The notes under the pieces: model-generated
What the model saw: only the letters and a program-made list of their open reading frames with translations
Told to the model about the DNA's origin: nothing
Database searches by the model: none
Position numbers and translations under genes: made by a program
In this document: positions 24,861 to 31,989 of the stretch, piece after piece
Layout of the letters: each line of letters starts with the position of its first letter
Position numbering within the stretch: position 1 is the stretch's first letter
DNA from: a bacterium
Lineage (GTDB): Bacteria > Actinomycetota > Acidimicrobiia > Acidimicrobiales > Ilumatobacteraceae
Assembly (NCBI GenBank): GCA_029977615.1
Contig: JAPOKO010000014.1
Coordinates: forward strand, 1 to 35,384
Length of the DNA: 35,384 nt
Reading direction: 5' to 3'

Positions 24861-26006
24861 TTACTTTGCCAACGCGACAGCCGCGCGAGCAGCTTCGAGC
24901 ATGGTTGGTCGACTTGTGAGCTGTGAATCTGGAATACCTGCCTCGGCAAGAATCTTGCGGCCCTCTTCGGCATTGGTGCCATCGAGGCGAATAACAATCG
25001 GTGCACGGAGCGTTACGCGCTTCACCGCCTCAACAATTCCCTTGGCCACTTCTTCACCGCGCGTAATACCACCGAAGATATTGATGAAAATACTCTTCAC
25101 TTTGGCGTCCGAGTTAATTACTTCGAGCGCAGCAGTCATCAGTTCCGCGTTTGCTCCACCACCGATATCGAGGAAGTTCGCTGCACTGCCGCCAACTTGG
25201 TTCACTACGTCCAAGGTGCTCATAGCCAGGCCGGCACCGTTAGCAATGATTCCTACCGTTCCATCAAGACCGATGTACTGCAGATTCTTCTCACGAGCCA
25301 ACTGTTCGCGAGCATCTAGTTCTTCAGTTGCTGCGTACTCTTCCCACTCAGGATGGCGGAAAGCCGCATTGCTATCAAGGCTTACTTTTGCATCCAGAGC
25401 ATGCACTTCACCAGTTGGCTTCAAAATCAATGGATTAATTTCGGCAAGGTCGCAGTCACCTTTGGTGAAGCATTCGTACAGCTTCACCAACATGTCGGCA
25501 ACTCCATCAAGTGCCTTCTCTGGAATCTTTGCATCAACTGATGCTTGACGTGCAGCGGCGAGCGACAAACCAATGATCGGGTTGATGTGTAGTTTCACAA
25601 TTGCTGTTGGATCTTTGGCAGCAACATCTTCAATTTCCACGCCACCTTGTGCAGACAACATAAGGAGGTGTTGTTTCGCTGCACGATCAAGCGTGAACGA
25701 AGCGTAGTACTCCTCGGCAATATCTGATGCATGTTCAATCCAAACACGCTTCACCACATGGCCCTTGATGTCCATGCCCAAAATGTTTCCTGCGTGCAAG
25801 CGAACTTCGTCGGCATTCGTTGCCAGCTTGATTCCGCCAGCTTTGCCACGTCCACCCACTTGCACCTGGGCTTTCACAACGACTGGATACTGAGCCTTCT
25901 CTGCTTCTGCAACGGCTTCATCTACGGTGTGCGCAACACCGCCAGCCGAAACTGGAATGTTGTATTTCGCAAAATATTGCTTGCCTTGATACTCAAAAAG
26001 GTCCAT
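24861..26006 (-). CDS. sucC: Succinyl-CoA ligase beta subunit
   Basis: Beta subunit of 381 residues with an ATP-grasp domain opening MDLFEYQGKQYFAKYNIPVS, then VVVKAQVQVGGRGKAGG near residue 42. The C-terminal ligase domain includes GLDGTVGIIANGAGLAMSTLD and NIFGGITRGEEVA. Length and motifs are fully standard. It precedes sucD by 9 bases and follows the B12-binding subunit by 14 bases. Nucleotide specificity (ATP or GTP) is not evident. Confidence 0.96.
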   Translation of the reverse strand: MDLFEYQGKQYFAKYNIPVSAGGVAHTVDEAVAEAEKAQYPVVVKAQVQVGGRGKAGGIKLATNADEVRLHAGNILGMDIKGHVVKRVWIEHASDIAEEYYASFTLDRAAKQHLLMLSAQGGVEIEDVAAKDPTAIVKLHINPIIGLSLAAARQASVDAKIPEKALDGVADMLVKLYECFTKGDCDLAEINPLILKPTGEVHALDAKVSLDSNAAFRHPEWEEYAATEELDAREQLAREKNLQYIGLDGTVGIIANGAGLAMSTLDVVNQVGGSAANFLDIGGGANAELMTAALEVINSDAKVKSIFINIFGGITRGEEVAKGIVEAVKRVTLRAPIVIRLDGTNAEEGRKILAEAGIPDSQLTSRPTMLEAARAAVALAK

Positions 26007-26020
26007 GTGCTTCTTTCTTA

Positions 26021-26425
26021 TTATTGCTCGCGTGCATCAAGCGCTTGCTCGAGCCAACTTGCGATGTCTTTCAATGATGAACCTGGTCCAAATATTTCGC
26101 CAACACCTTGGTTGCGCAATTCACGCGCATCGGCATCAGGAATCACTCCTCCACCAAACACCAACACATCACCAAGGTTTCGGGAACGAAGCTCTTCCAT
26201 GACTCGCGGAAACAACGTGAGATGCGCTCCCGACAACAATGACAAGCCAACTGCGTCGACGTCTTCTTGTAGAGCGGTTTCAGCAATTTGCTCTGGCAAC
26301 TGATGCAGACCCGTATAAATCACTTCGAAACCATGGTCGCGCAATGCACGAGTGATGGTTTTGGCGCCTCGATCATGGCCATCTAGGCCAGGCTTGGCCA
26401 CTACAACGCGGTAAGGACGTTTCAC
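26021..26425 (-). CDS. Cobalamin-binding small subunit of an acyl-CoA mutase
   Basis: Stand-alone B12-binding domain of 134 residues. The base-off cobalamin motif DxHxxG is intact as Asp15, His17 and Gly20 in KPGLDGHDRG, followed by the SLL segment (GLSLLSGAH) and a GGG loop (VFGGGVIP). This equals the C-terminal domain of methylmalonyl-CoA mutase encoded as a separate polypeptide, as in actinobacterial and archaeal two-subunit mutases. The catalytic large subunit is not in the window. Placement before sucCD fits conversion of propionyl-CoA-derived methylmalonyl-CoA to succinyl-CoA, but 2-hydroxyisobutyryl- or ethylmalonyl-type mutases share this small subunit. The start is GTG, 9 bases after a TAGGGT hexamer. 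Confidence 0.9.
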   Translation of the reverse strand: MKRPYRVVVAKPGLDGHDRGAKTITRALRDHGFEVIYTGLHQLPEQIAETALQEDVDAVGLSLLSGAHLTLFPRVMEELRSRNLGDVLVFGGGVIPDADARELRNQGVGEIFGPGSSLKDIASWLEQALDAREQ

Positions 26426-26434
26426 GACTACAGA

Positions 26435-26440
26435 ACCCTA
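26435..26440 (-). promoter_or_regulatory. Candidate -10 box of the B12-subunit/sucCD/mdh operon
   Basis: TAGGGT on the minus strand ends 9 bases before the GTG at 26425, with no ribosome-binding site between them. This fits a leaderless mRNA beginning near the start codon. A TTGGTA at 26465-26460 is a possible -35 with a long 19-base spacer. Confidence 0.35.
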
Positions 26441-26522
26441 CGCCCTCAGACGTGACCGATACCAACCCGCCAAATCCCCCAAGAAATAGGCATCATCAGA
26501 CTGCATCGGCAACACTTGAGGC

Positions 26523-27020
26523 ATGTTCGGAAGGCTTAATTCCCCCTTTGCCCGTGCGGTATTGCCCATTGTTGGGGGCATAGCGTTTTTTGCAGCACTG
26601 TTTGGGGTCACATGGCTGATGGCAACATATGTCACCAACAACAACACCAAGGTGACAACCGCAACCGGCGACCGAACCTTTGTGGTTGGTGAAGTTGCAG
26701 ACATCGCCAAATCGATTTCTGAGAATGGTCCAGTGTTGTACCCCGACCTCCGCGATCCTTTGGGTAAGCGATCAATCGTGATTGAACACAGCGGCAGCGA
26801 TGTGGCAAAGGGATGGCAGGTGTATTACGCATACCCCGCCGACCGATCCGATGAATGTCTTGTGACCCAAATTCAAAAGACTCACACGTTCACCGATTGC
26901 GAAGGTCGCACATTGACGGTTGAACAGCTCATGCCACCTACTGATGTTCGTCCAATTGTTGAAAACAAAACCACGTTGCTCATTGACTTGCGGGGAACTA
27001 TGAATCCCGTAACGCCGTAA
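26523..27020 (+). CDS. Single-pass membrane-anchored protein of unknown function
   Basis: Protein of 165 residues not recognised with confidence. One N-terminal membrane helix (residues 13-36, VLPIVGGIAFFAALFG and onward) is followed by an extracytoplasmic domain. That domain contains GKRSIVIEHSGSDVAKGWQVYYAYPA, then ECLVTQIQ, HTFTDCEGRTLTVEQL and a short C-terminal strand. The spacing of the two Cys-containing loops recalls a Rieske-type beta fold that has lost its cluster ligands; this is a weak visual impression. It is divergent from the B12-subunit operon and ends 5 bases from the convergent helicase gene. GAGG lies just before the ATG. Confidence 0.7.
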   Translation: MFGRLNSPFARAVLPIVGGIAFFAALFGVTWLMATYVTNNNTKVTTATGDRTFVVGEVADIAKSISENGPVLYPDLRDPLGKRSIVIEHSGSDVAKGWQVYYAYPADRSDECLVTQIQKTHTFTDCEGRTLTVEQLMPPTDVRPIVENKTTLLIDLRGTMNPVTP

Positions 27021-27025
27021 CGAAT

Positions 27026-29248
27026 TTACTGGCCCAATTTTTTCAACGGAGCCCATGCAAGCGAAAGGTGTTTTTCGCCAACTAAACGGAAGCGAATGGC
27101 TGCTTCTGCTTTTTCGCCCTGGCCACGAATGTTAATGATGATTCCCTCACCAAAAGTTGGGTGAACGATTTCATCACCAATACGCAACCCATGATTCTCA
27201 GTTTGCAATTGCGCACTCGATGCCGCACTCACACTTGGCCCTGTGCGTGAGAGTCGGGTTGTTGGCGCATAGCCACGATCGGCTTGTGACCGATAGCTAT
27301 AGCGCTGCGAATCGGCCCCTGTATCGGTGTTGCCTTCGCGTTCAATGAGTTCGTCAGGAATTTCGGAAAGAAAACGTGATGGTGGGTTGTAGTTGGTATT
27401 GCCAAACAAACTTCTGCTCCACGCATGACTGAGCACCAATCGCTCCTTTGCACGCGTAATGCCCACATACGCAAGTCTGCGTTCTTCTTCCAATTCAACC
27501 GGGTCGGTAAGCGCACGGTTGTGCGGGAAGATGCCTTCTTCAACTCCAACAATGAATACCACTGGGAACTCAAGACCTTTTGCGGAGTGAAGCGTCATGA
27601 GCGTGACGTGATTTTCTGAATCAATTTGATCGGTGTCGGCAACGAGCGCAACTTGTTCGAGGAATTCATCTACTTGCATAAATTCACTGGCAACACCGAT
27701 GAGTTCTTGCACGTTTTCTTCGCGGCCAGCAGATTCAACCGTGTCTTCAGCAACAAGTTCAGCAAGGTATCCACTTCGTTCCATGGCATGGCGCAACACC
27801 GGACCAGGACCTTCTTCCAACATGGATTGGCACTCATCAAGTAGCTGAATAAACGTATTGATTCCACGCACTCCGGCAGCACCAACGCCAGCCTCTGCAG
27901 CCCGGCGCAAAGCGAGTGCAAACGAAATGCCAGTTTCATTGGCGTATGCATCGACTTTTGTGACGGTGGTGTCGCCAATTCCGCGCTTTGGCACGTTTAG
28001 GACACGCTTAATACTCACTTCGTCAAGCGGGTTAGACGCAAGGCGCAAATACGCAAGAGCGTCTTTAATTTCACGACGGTCGTAGAACTTGGTTCCGCCA
28101 ACCACTTTGTAGGGAACTCCCCCGTGAGTTAGCGATTCTTCGAGAACACGGCTTTGCGCGTTGGTGCGATAGAACACCGCAAGATCGCTCCACTTTCGAT
28201 GTTCGTCGTCGTGCAGTTCCTTCAATCGTGCAATCACCCATTTGGCTTCGTCGAATTCGTCGTTGGCAAAATAGCGAACAATCTTTTCGCCCTTGCCTTG
28301 ATCGGTCCACAAGTCTTTGGGTTTGCGCCCCGCATTGTTTGTGATAACGGCATTGGCTGCATCCAGAATGGTTTGTGTACTTCGATAATTCTGTGCAAGC
28401 ACCACTGTGGTTACTTCGGGAAAAGCGTTTTCAAATTCCAAGATGTTGCGGAAGTCTGCGCCTCGGAAGCGATACACGCTTTGGTCGGAGTCACCCACAA
28501 CGCACACGTTGTGGTGCATTGCTCCAAGCATGACCACGATGGCGTTCTGTGCCATGTTGGTGTCTTGATACTCGTCAATAAGAATGTGTTTAAAGCGCTC
28601 CTGATACACACGCAACACCTCGGGATATTGACGGAACAATCGCACCACATTGGTGAGCAAGTCGTCAAAGTCCATTGCCCCCGCGCGTTCTAAGCGCTTT
28701 TGATATTCGCGATATACATCGACATATTTCTGATCGATGGTGTTATTCACTTGTTGTGCAGCATCGTGCGGAATAACCAGTTCGTTCTTCCACAAACTGA
28801 TGCGTGCCTGCACACCCCTGGCGCTATACCGCTTTGGGTCGAGCCCGAGGTCGCGAATGCAATAGCCAACTAAACGCTGCGCATCGGATTGATCGTAAAT
28901 TGAAAACGTCTTCGGATACCCCAAGTGCTCTGCCTGAGCACGCAGAATGCGAACACACGCCGAGTGAAATGTGCTAACCCACATTTGATTGGCAACCGGT
29001 CCAACAAGCGCTTGCACGCGATCGCGCATTTCCTGTGCAGCCTTGTTGGTGAACGTAATGGCCAAAATATGCATTGGATGTGCGCCATTGGCAATGAGGT
29101 ACGCGATGCGTTGAGTAAGGACTCGCGTTTTCCCCGAGCCAGCACCAGCAACAACGAGTAGTGGGCCCGTTGGATGCAGAACTGCATCGCGTTGGTCTGG
29201 GTTTAACGCATCCAGGTCAATGCTGGATGGAGGTTGCGAATGCGACAC
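27026..29248 (-). CDS. pcrA: UvrD/PcrA-type superfamily 1 DNA helicase
   Basis: ATP-dependent 3'-5' helicase of 740 residues, as expected for PcrA/UvrD. Motif Q and Walker A are seen as LNPDQRDAVLHP and VVAGAGSGKT (Lys40), Walker B as LIDEYQDTN, then VGDSDQSVYRFRGAD, QNYRSTQ, LMTLHSAKGLEFPVVF and VGITRAKERLVLSHA. The C-terminal region ends with a PcrA-like Tudor-type segment containing GDEIVHPTFGEGIIINI. It works in nucleotide-excision repair and removal of recombination intermediates. The start is GTG at 29248, only 3 bases after the P450 stop, so the two are co-transcribed. Confidence 0.95.
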   Translation of the reverse strand: MSHSQPPSSIDLDALNPDQRDAVLHPTGPLLVVAGAGSGKTRVLTQRIAYLIANGAHPMHILAITFTNKAAQEMRDRVQALVGPVANQMWVSTFHSACVRILRAQAEHLGYPKTFSIYDQSDAQRLVGYCIRDLGLDPKRYSARGVQARISLWKNELVIPHDAAQQVNNTIDQKYVDVYREYQKRLERAGAMDFDDLLTNVVRLFRQYPEVLRVYQERFKHILIDEYQDTNMAQNAIVVMLGAMHHNVCVVGDSDQSVYRFRGADFRNILEFENAFPEVTTVVLAQNYRSTQTILDAANAVITNNAGRKPKDLWTDQGKGEKIVRYFANDEFDEAKWVIARLKELHDDEHRKWSDLAVFYRTNAQSRVLEESLTHGGVPYKVVGGTKFYDRREIKDALAYLRLASNPLDEVSIKRVLNVPKRGIGDTTVTKVDAYANETGISFALALRRAAEAGVGAAGVRGINTFIQLLDECQSMLEEGPGPVLRHAMERSGYLAELVAEDTVESAGREENVQELIGVASEFMQVDEFLEQVALVADTDQIDSENHVTLMTLHSAKGLEFPVVFIVGVEEGIFPHNRALTDPVELEEERRLAYVGITRAKERLVLSHAWSRSLFGNTNYNPPSRFLSEIPDELIEREGNTDTGADSQRYSYRSQADRGYAPTTRLSRTGPSVSAASSAQLQTENHGLRIGDEIVHPTFGEGIIINIRGQGEKAEAAIRFRLVGEKHLSLAWAPLKKLGQ

Positions 29249-29251
29249 GAA

Positions 29252-30469
29252 TTATGCGCGTTGCGTTACGCGTACTGGCAATTTACGCGGACCACGAACT
29301 TGACCAAGGCTCCAGGTAACAGAGTTTGGATCTGCAAGTTCAAACTGTGGAAAGCGCTGAATAAACACTTGAACCGCAATACGAAGTTCGAGACGCGCAA
29401 GGTTTGAACCCAAGCACCGATGAATACCGAGGCCGAAAGCGACATGGCGGTTTTCTTCACGATCAATAATGACCTTGTCGGCATCGGGGAAAACTTCTGG
29501 GTCTCGGTTTGCAGCTGGGAATGGAAGCAGAACCGAATCGCCACGCTTCACCGGACAGCCACCAATTTCGGTGTCTTGACTAACAATGCGTGCCATGGTT
29601 ACAGGTGCGTACATGCGCAACAGTTCTTCAATTGCAGTTGGTAGGAGTTCTGGTTCATTGACCATTCGGTGCAAGTCGGATGGGTGTTGCGCAAGATGCC
29701 AAATAGATGAGCCGATTGAGCTCCATGTGGTGTCAATACCTGCAACCATTAGCAAAATAATGGTGCCCACCACATGTTGTGGCGACAATGGCTGATCGTA
29801 GATTTTTGCATTCAGCAAAAAGCCAATGAGGTCGTCTTTCGGATTTTCGATGTGATCTTGTACGTGCATGGTGAGATACGCATCAAGTTTTTCGAAAGCT
29901 CCTTGACGCTCTCCGAACTCGGCGCCAATTTCTTCAAGCACCATGTGTACGGTTTCGCGGAAGTAGTCGCTGTCTTCAAGAGGCAAGCCAAGCATGCGTG
30001 CGATGACATACACAGGAATGTTTTGTGCGTACTGCACTGCTGCATCAACAACATCGAGGTCACCCATGTTGTCGATGAGTTCATTGCACAGACGACGAAT
30101 TTCTGGCTCCCATTCGGCTACCACTTGCGGGCTGAATGCCGGGAGCAAGAGACGACGTGCATCTGCGTGAAACGGTGGGTCTGAGGTAATTGGTGGGGCA
30201 GCTCCGATAGGAGCAAGTGACACCCACTCTTCACGAGGTGGTCGGTTAGCGAGAACTGCGCCTTCAGAAGAAAAATGATCGGTATCACGAGCTACAGCAG
30301 AGACATCTGCATGAGTTACTGGCAACCATGCGCCGCCATAGCGGTTGGTGTGAGCCACTGGGCATGTACCGCGCAACTGGTCCCAAATTTGAGGTGCGTT
30401 CTGGTTGTAAGCCGGATCGGCGTGATCCCAGTCGGTTTCCCAACTTTGTACTGGTTTTACGGTTGCCAT
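29252..30469 (-). CDS. Cytochrome P450
   Basis: Heme monooxygenase of 405 residues from the ATG at 30469. The I-helix oxygen-activation motif AGIDTT is at residues 243-248, the ExxR motif is Glu282-Arg285 in EELLRMYAPV, and the heme loop FGLGIHRCLGSNLARLE places the cysteine ligand at Cys352. No N-terminal membrane anchor is present, as in soluble bacterial class I P450s. No ferredoxin gene adjoins it. A TTG two codons earlier (30475) is a possible but weaker start. The ATG lies 6 bases after TATCCT, suggesting a leaderless transcript. Downstream is the pcrA helicase gene, an odd partner. Substrate unknown. Confidence 0.94.
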   Translation of the reverse strand: MATVKPVQSWETDWDHADPAYNQNAPQIWDQLRGTCPVAHTNRYGGAWLPVTHADVSAVARDTDHFSSEGAVLANRPPREEWVSLAPIGAAPPITSDPPFHADARRLLLPAFSPQVVAEWEPEIRRLCNELIDNMGDLDVVDAAVQYAQNIPVYVIARMLGLPLEDSDYFRETVHMVLEEIGAEFGERQGAFEKLDAYLTMHVQDHIENPKDDLIGFLLNAKIYDQPLSPQHVVGTIILLMVAGIDTTWSSIGSSIWHLAQHPSDLHRMVNEPELLPTAIEELLRMYAPVTMARIVSQDTEIGGCPVKRGDSVLLPFPAANRDPEVFPDADKVIIDREENRHVAFGLGIHRCLGSNLARLELRIAVQVFIQRFPQFELADPNSVTWSLGQVRGPRKLPVRVTQRA

Positions 30470-30484
30470 GCCCAAAGGATACTC
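30470..30484. promoter_or_regulatory. Shared 15-base gap: P450 -10 box and yaaA ribosome site
   Basis: Just 15 bases separate the P450 ATG (30469, minus) from the yaaA ATG (30485, plus). On the minus strand TATCCT (30481-30476) is a -10-like box 6 bases before the P450 start. On the plus strand AAGGA (30475-30479) is a ribosome site 5 bases before the yaaA ATG. The same bases therefore seem to serve two purposes on opposite strands. The yaaA promoter must lie inside the P450 gene. Confidence 0.45.
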
Positions 30485-31240
30485 ATGGGTAAGGCAGACT
30501 TTCGTGTCGTGGCATCACTGTTTATCTTGTTACCGCCCTCGGAAGGCAAAGCAGAAGGTGGAACCACTTCGGCAAAATGGCGTGAAACATCTGGTGTTTT
30601 TGGAAAACAACTGAGCATCCATCGAAGCGAACTTGTGAACCAATTGAAAAAAGTAAAAGGGGGCGATGAAAAGCTCCTCGGTGTCAGCAAGGCACACCTT
30701 GCTCGCGCCAAAGATGCAAACTCCTCATTGCGCGGTGCCCCAACACTTCCTGCACACGAGCGGTACACCGGAGTTGTGTGGGATCATCTTGACCTTGAGT
30801 CACTCACTGCTACACAACGAACTCGCGCATTAAACAGCATCGTCGTGATTTCAGGATTGCTCGGCGCGGTGAGTGCGGCAGATCCAGTTCCCGATTACCG
30901 GCTAAAAATGGGCGCTCGTTTTCCCCCATTTGGTTTACTGTCAAAGTGGTGGCATGACTCGTTATCGGAAACGCTAACTAAGGCATTCATGGGATCAGTA
31001 GTAATTGACCTACTCCCCCAAGAACACCGTGCGGCATTCACCCTCGACACCGACATGATCGGCGAGTATCTCGTTGTAGGGCTCAATGAGAAATCGGGAA
31101 AAGCGGGCGGCCACGATGCCAAAGCTGCGAAGGGCAAACTCGCGCGCCACCTTGTTACCGAATGCACAACCGCGAGCAAAGCCCTGCAGGCTTTGAAGAG
31201 TTTTCGCGACCCGCGCTATGTCGTGAAGATTGAAAAGTAA
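30485..31240 (+). CDS. yaaA: YaaA-family peroxide stress protein
   Basis: Protein of 251 residues in the YaaA/DUF328 family, which in E. coli lowers free intracellular iron during hydrogen peroxide stress. The family start motif is visible as FILLPPSEGKAEGG at about residues 13-26, with later blocks RYTGVVWDHLDLESL, VVISGLLGAVSAADPVPDYRLKMG and FRDPRYVVKIEK at the end. The ATG at 30485 is chosen for its AAGGA ribosome site; an internal GTG at 30509 is closer to the family's usual start, and longer extensions upstream overlap the P450 gene and are rejected. It converges with the hydrolase gene, their stops abutting as TAATTA. Confidence 0.88.
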   Translation: MGKADFRVVASLFILLPPSEGKAEGGTTSAKWRETSGVFGKQLSIHRSELVNQLKKVKGGDEKLLGVSKAHLARAKDANSSLRGAPTLPAHERYTGVVWDHLDLESLTATQRTRALNSIVVISGLLGAVSAADPVPDYRLKMGARFPPFGLLSKWWHDSLSETLTKAFMGSVVIDLLPQEHRAAFTLDTDMIGEYLVVGLNEKSGKAGGHDAKAAKGKLARHLVTECTTASKALQALKSFRDPRYVVKIEK

Positions 31241-31984
31241 TTACTTCAGCAATTTTGATTTCAAGAAATCAAGCACTCGCGTAACTCCTTCTTCCTGTAT
31301 TTGCTCAGTCAGCACGGAGTGGTCTTGCTTTGTAGATGACTGAAATTCAACCGCAACAAATGCATCGCCGAGAAGCTTGCGCAATGAATCAAAACGAGTG
31401 CCAACCAGTTTGTCGCCAGTAAATCGCAAGCCTAAAACCTGACACCCCGCTTGCGCCCGCTCAACGATTCGAGCTTCGTCACTTGGGCTCAGGTTGAGAT
31501 CTGCTGATCGTTTTGCTCCAACGGCAAAAGGCATAGATGGTTGCGACAACACCGGAGCGACCATGATGTCATCCACCATCATTCCAAGTGCAAAACCGCC
31601 GCTGAAACACATACCTACGGCACCCACCCCAACACCGCCGACCTCACCGTGAATTTGCTGTGCTAACGCGCGTAACCACGAAATAATTGGCGATGTTTTC
31701 TGCATTGCCATGGTGGTGAACTCGCGTGAAATGCAAATTTTGCTCATCGACGAAGCGATGTAACTACCTGATGGTGCACGCCCCACTTCACCAACGAGCA
31801 ATGGCATAACCACTGTGAATCCTTGAGCAACTACACGCTCGGCAAAATCCAACACTTTTGGTGTAATGCCAGGAATTTCATGAACCACAATGACCGCTGG
31901 TCCATTGCCTTTTCGATAGGTCTCATGCGTTACATCAGCATGAGTAAACGTTGAATGATTCCAGCCCGGAAGTGACACAGTCAT
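31241..31984 (-). CDS. Dienelactone hydrolase family protein
   Basis: Alpha/beta hydrolase of 247 residues from the ATG at 31984. The dienelactone hydrolase triad is visible as Cys126 (GMCFSGG), Asp191 (FTGDKLVG) and His222 (KQDHSVLT), with Glu36 in VVHEIPGI matching the accessory glutamate of that family. It may hydrolyse a lactone or ester; no aromatic-catabolism genes adjoin it, so a housekeeping or unknown role is likely. An in-frame upstream start (32026) would overlap the peptidase gene and is rejected; the ATG at 31984 lies 5 bases after the peptidase stop. Confidence 0.88.
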   Translation of the reverse strand: MTVSLPGWNHSTFTHADVTHETYRKGNGPAVIVVHEIPGITPKVLDFAERVVAQGFTVVMPLLVGEVGRAPSGSYIASSMSKICISREFTTMAMQKTSPIISWLRALAQQIHGEVGGVGVGAVGMCFSGGFALGMMVDDIMVAPVLSQPSMPFAVGAKRSADLNLSPSDEARIVERAQAGCQVLGLRFTGDKLVGTRFDSLRKLLGDAFVAVEFQSSTKQDHSVLTEQIQEEGVTRVLDFLKSKLLK

Positions 31985-31989
31985 ACTTA

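Noticed and set aside
24850..25548. Plus-strand open frame of 232 codons opposite sucC
   Set aside because: Ser/Ala-rich translation with no domain, wholly inside the well-supported sucC gene on the other strand.
28154..28693. Plus-strand open frame of 179 codons opposite pcrA
   Set aside because: Lies over conserved helicase motifs; translation shows no recognisable fold.
30275..30484. 70-residue N-terminal extension of yaaA
   Set aside because: It overlaps the P450 coding sequence antisense, and the ATG at 30485 has a good ribosome site close to the family's normal N-terminus.
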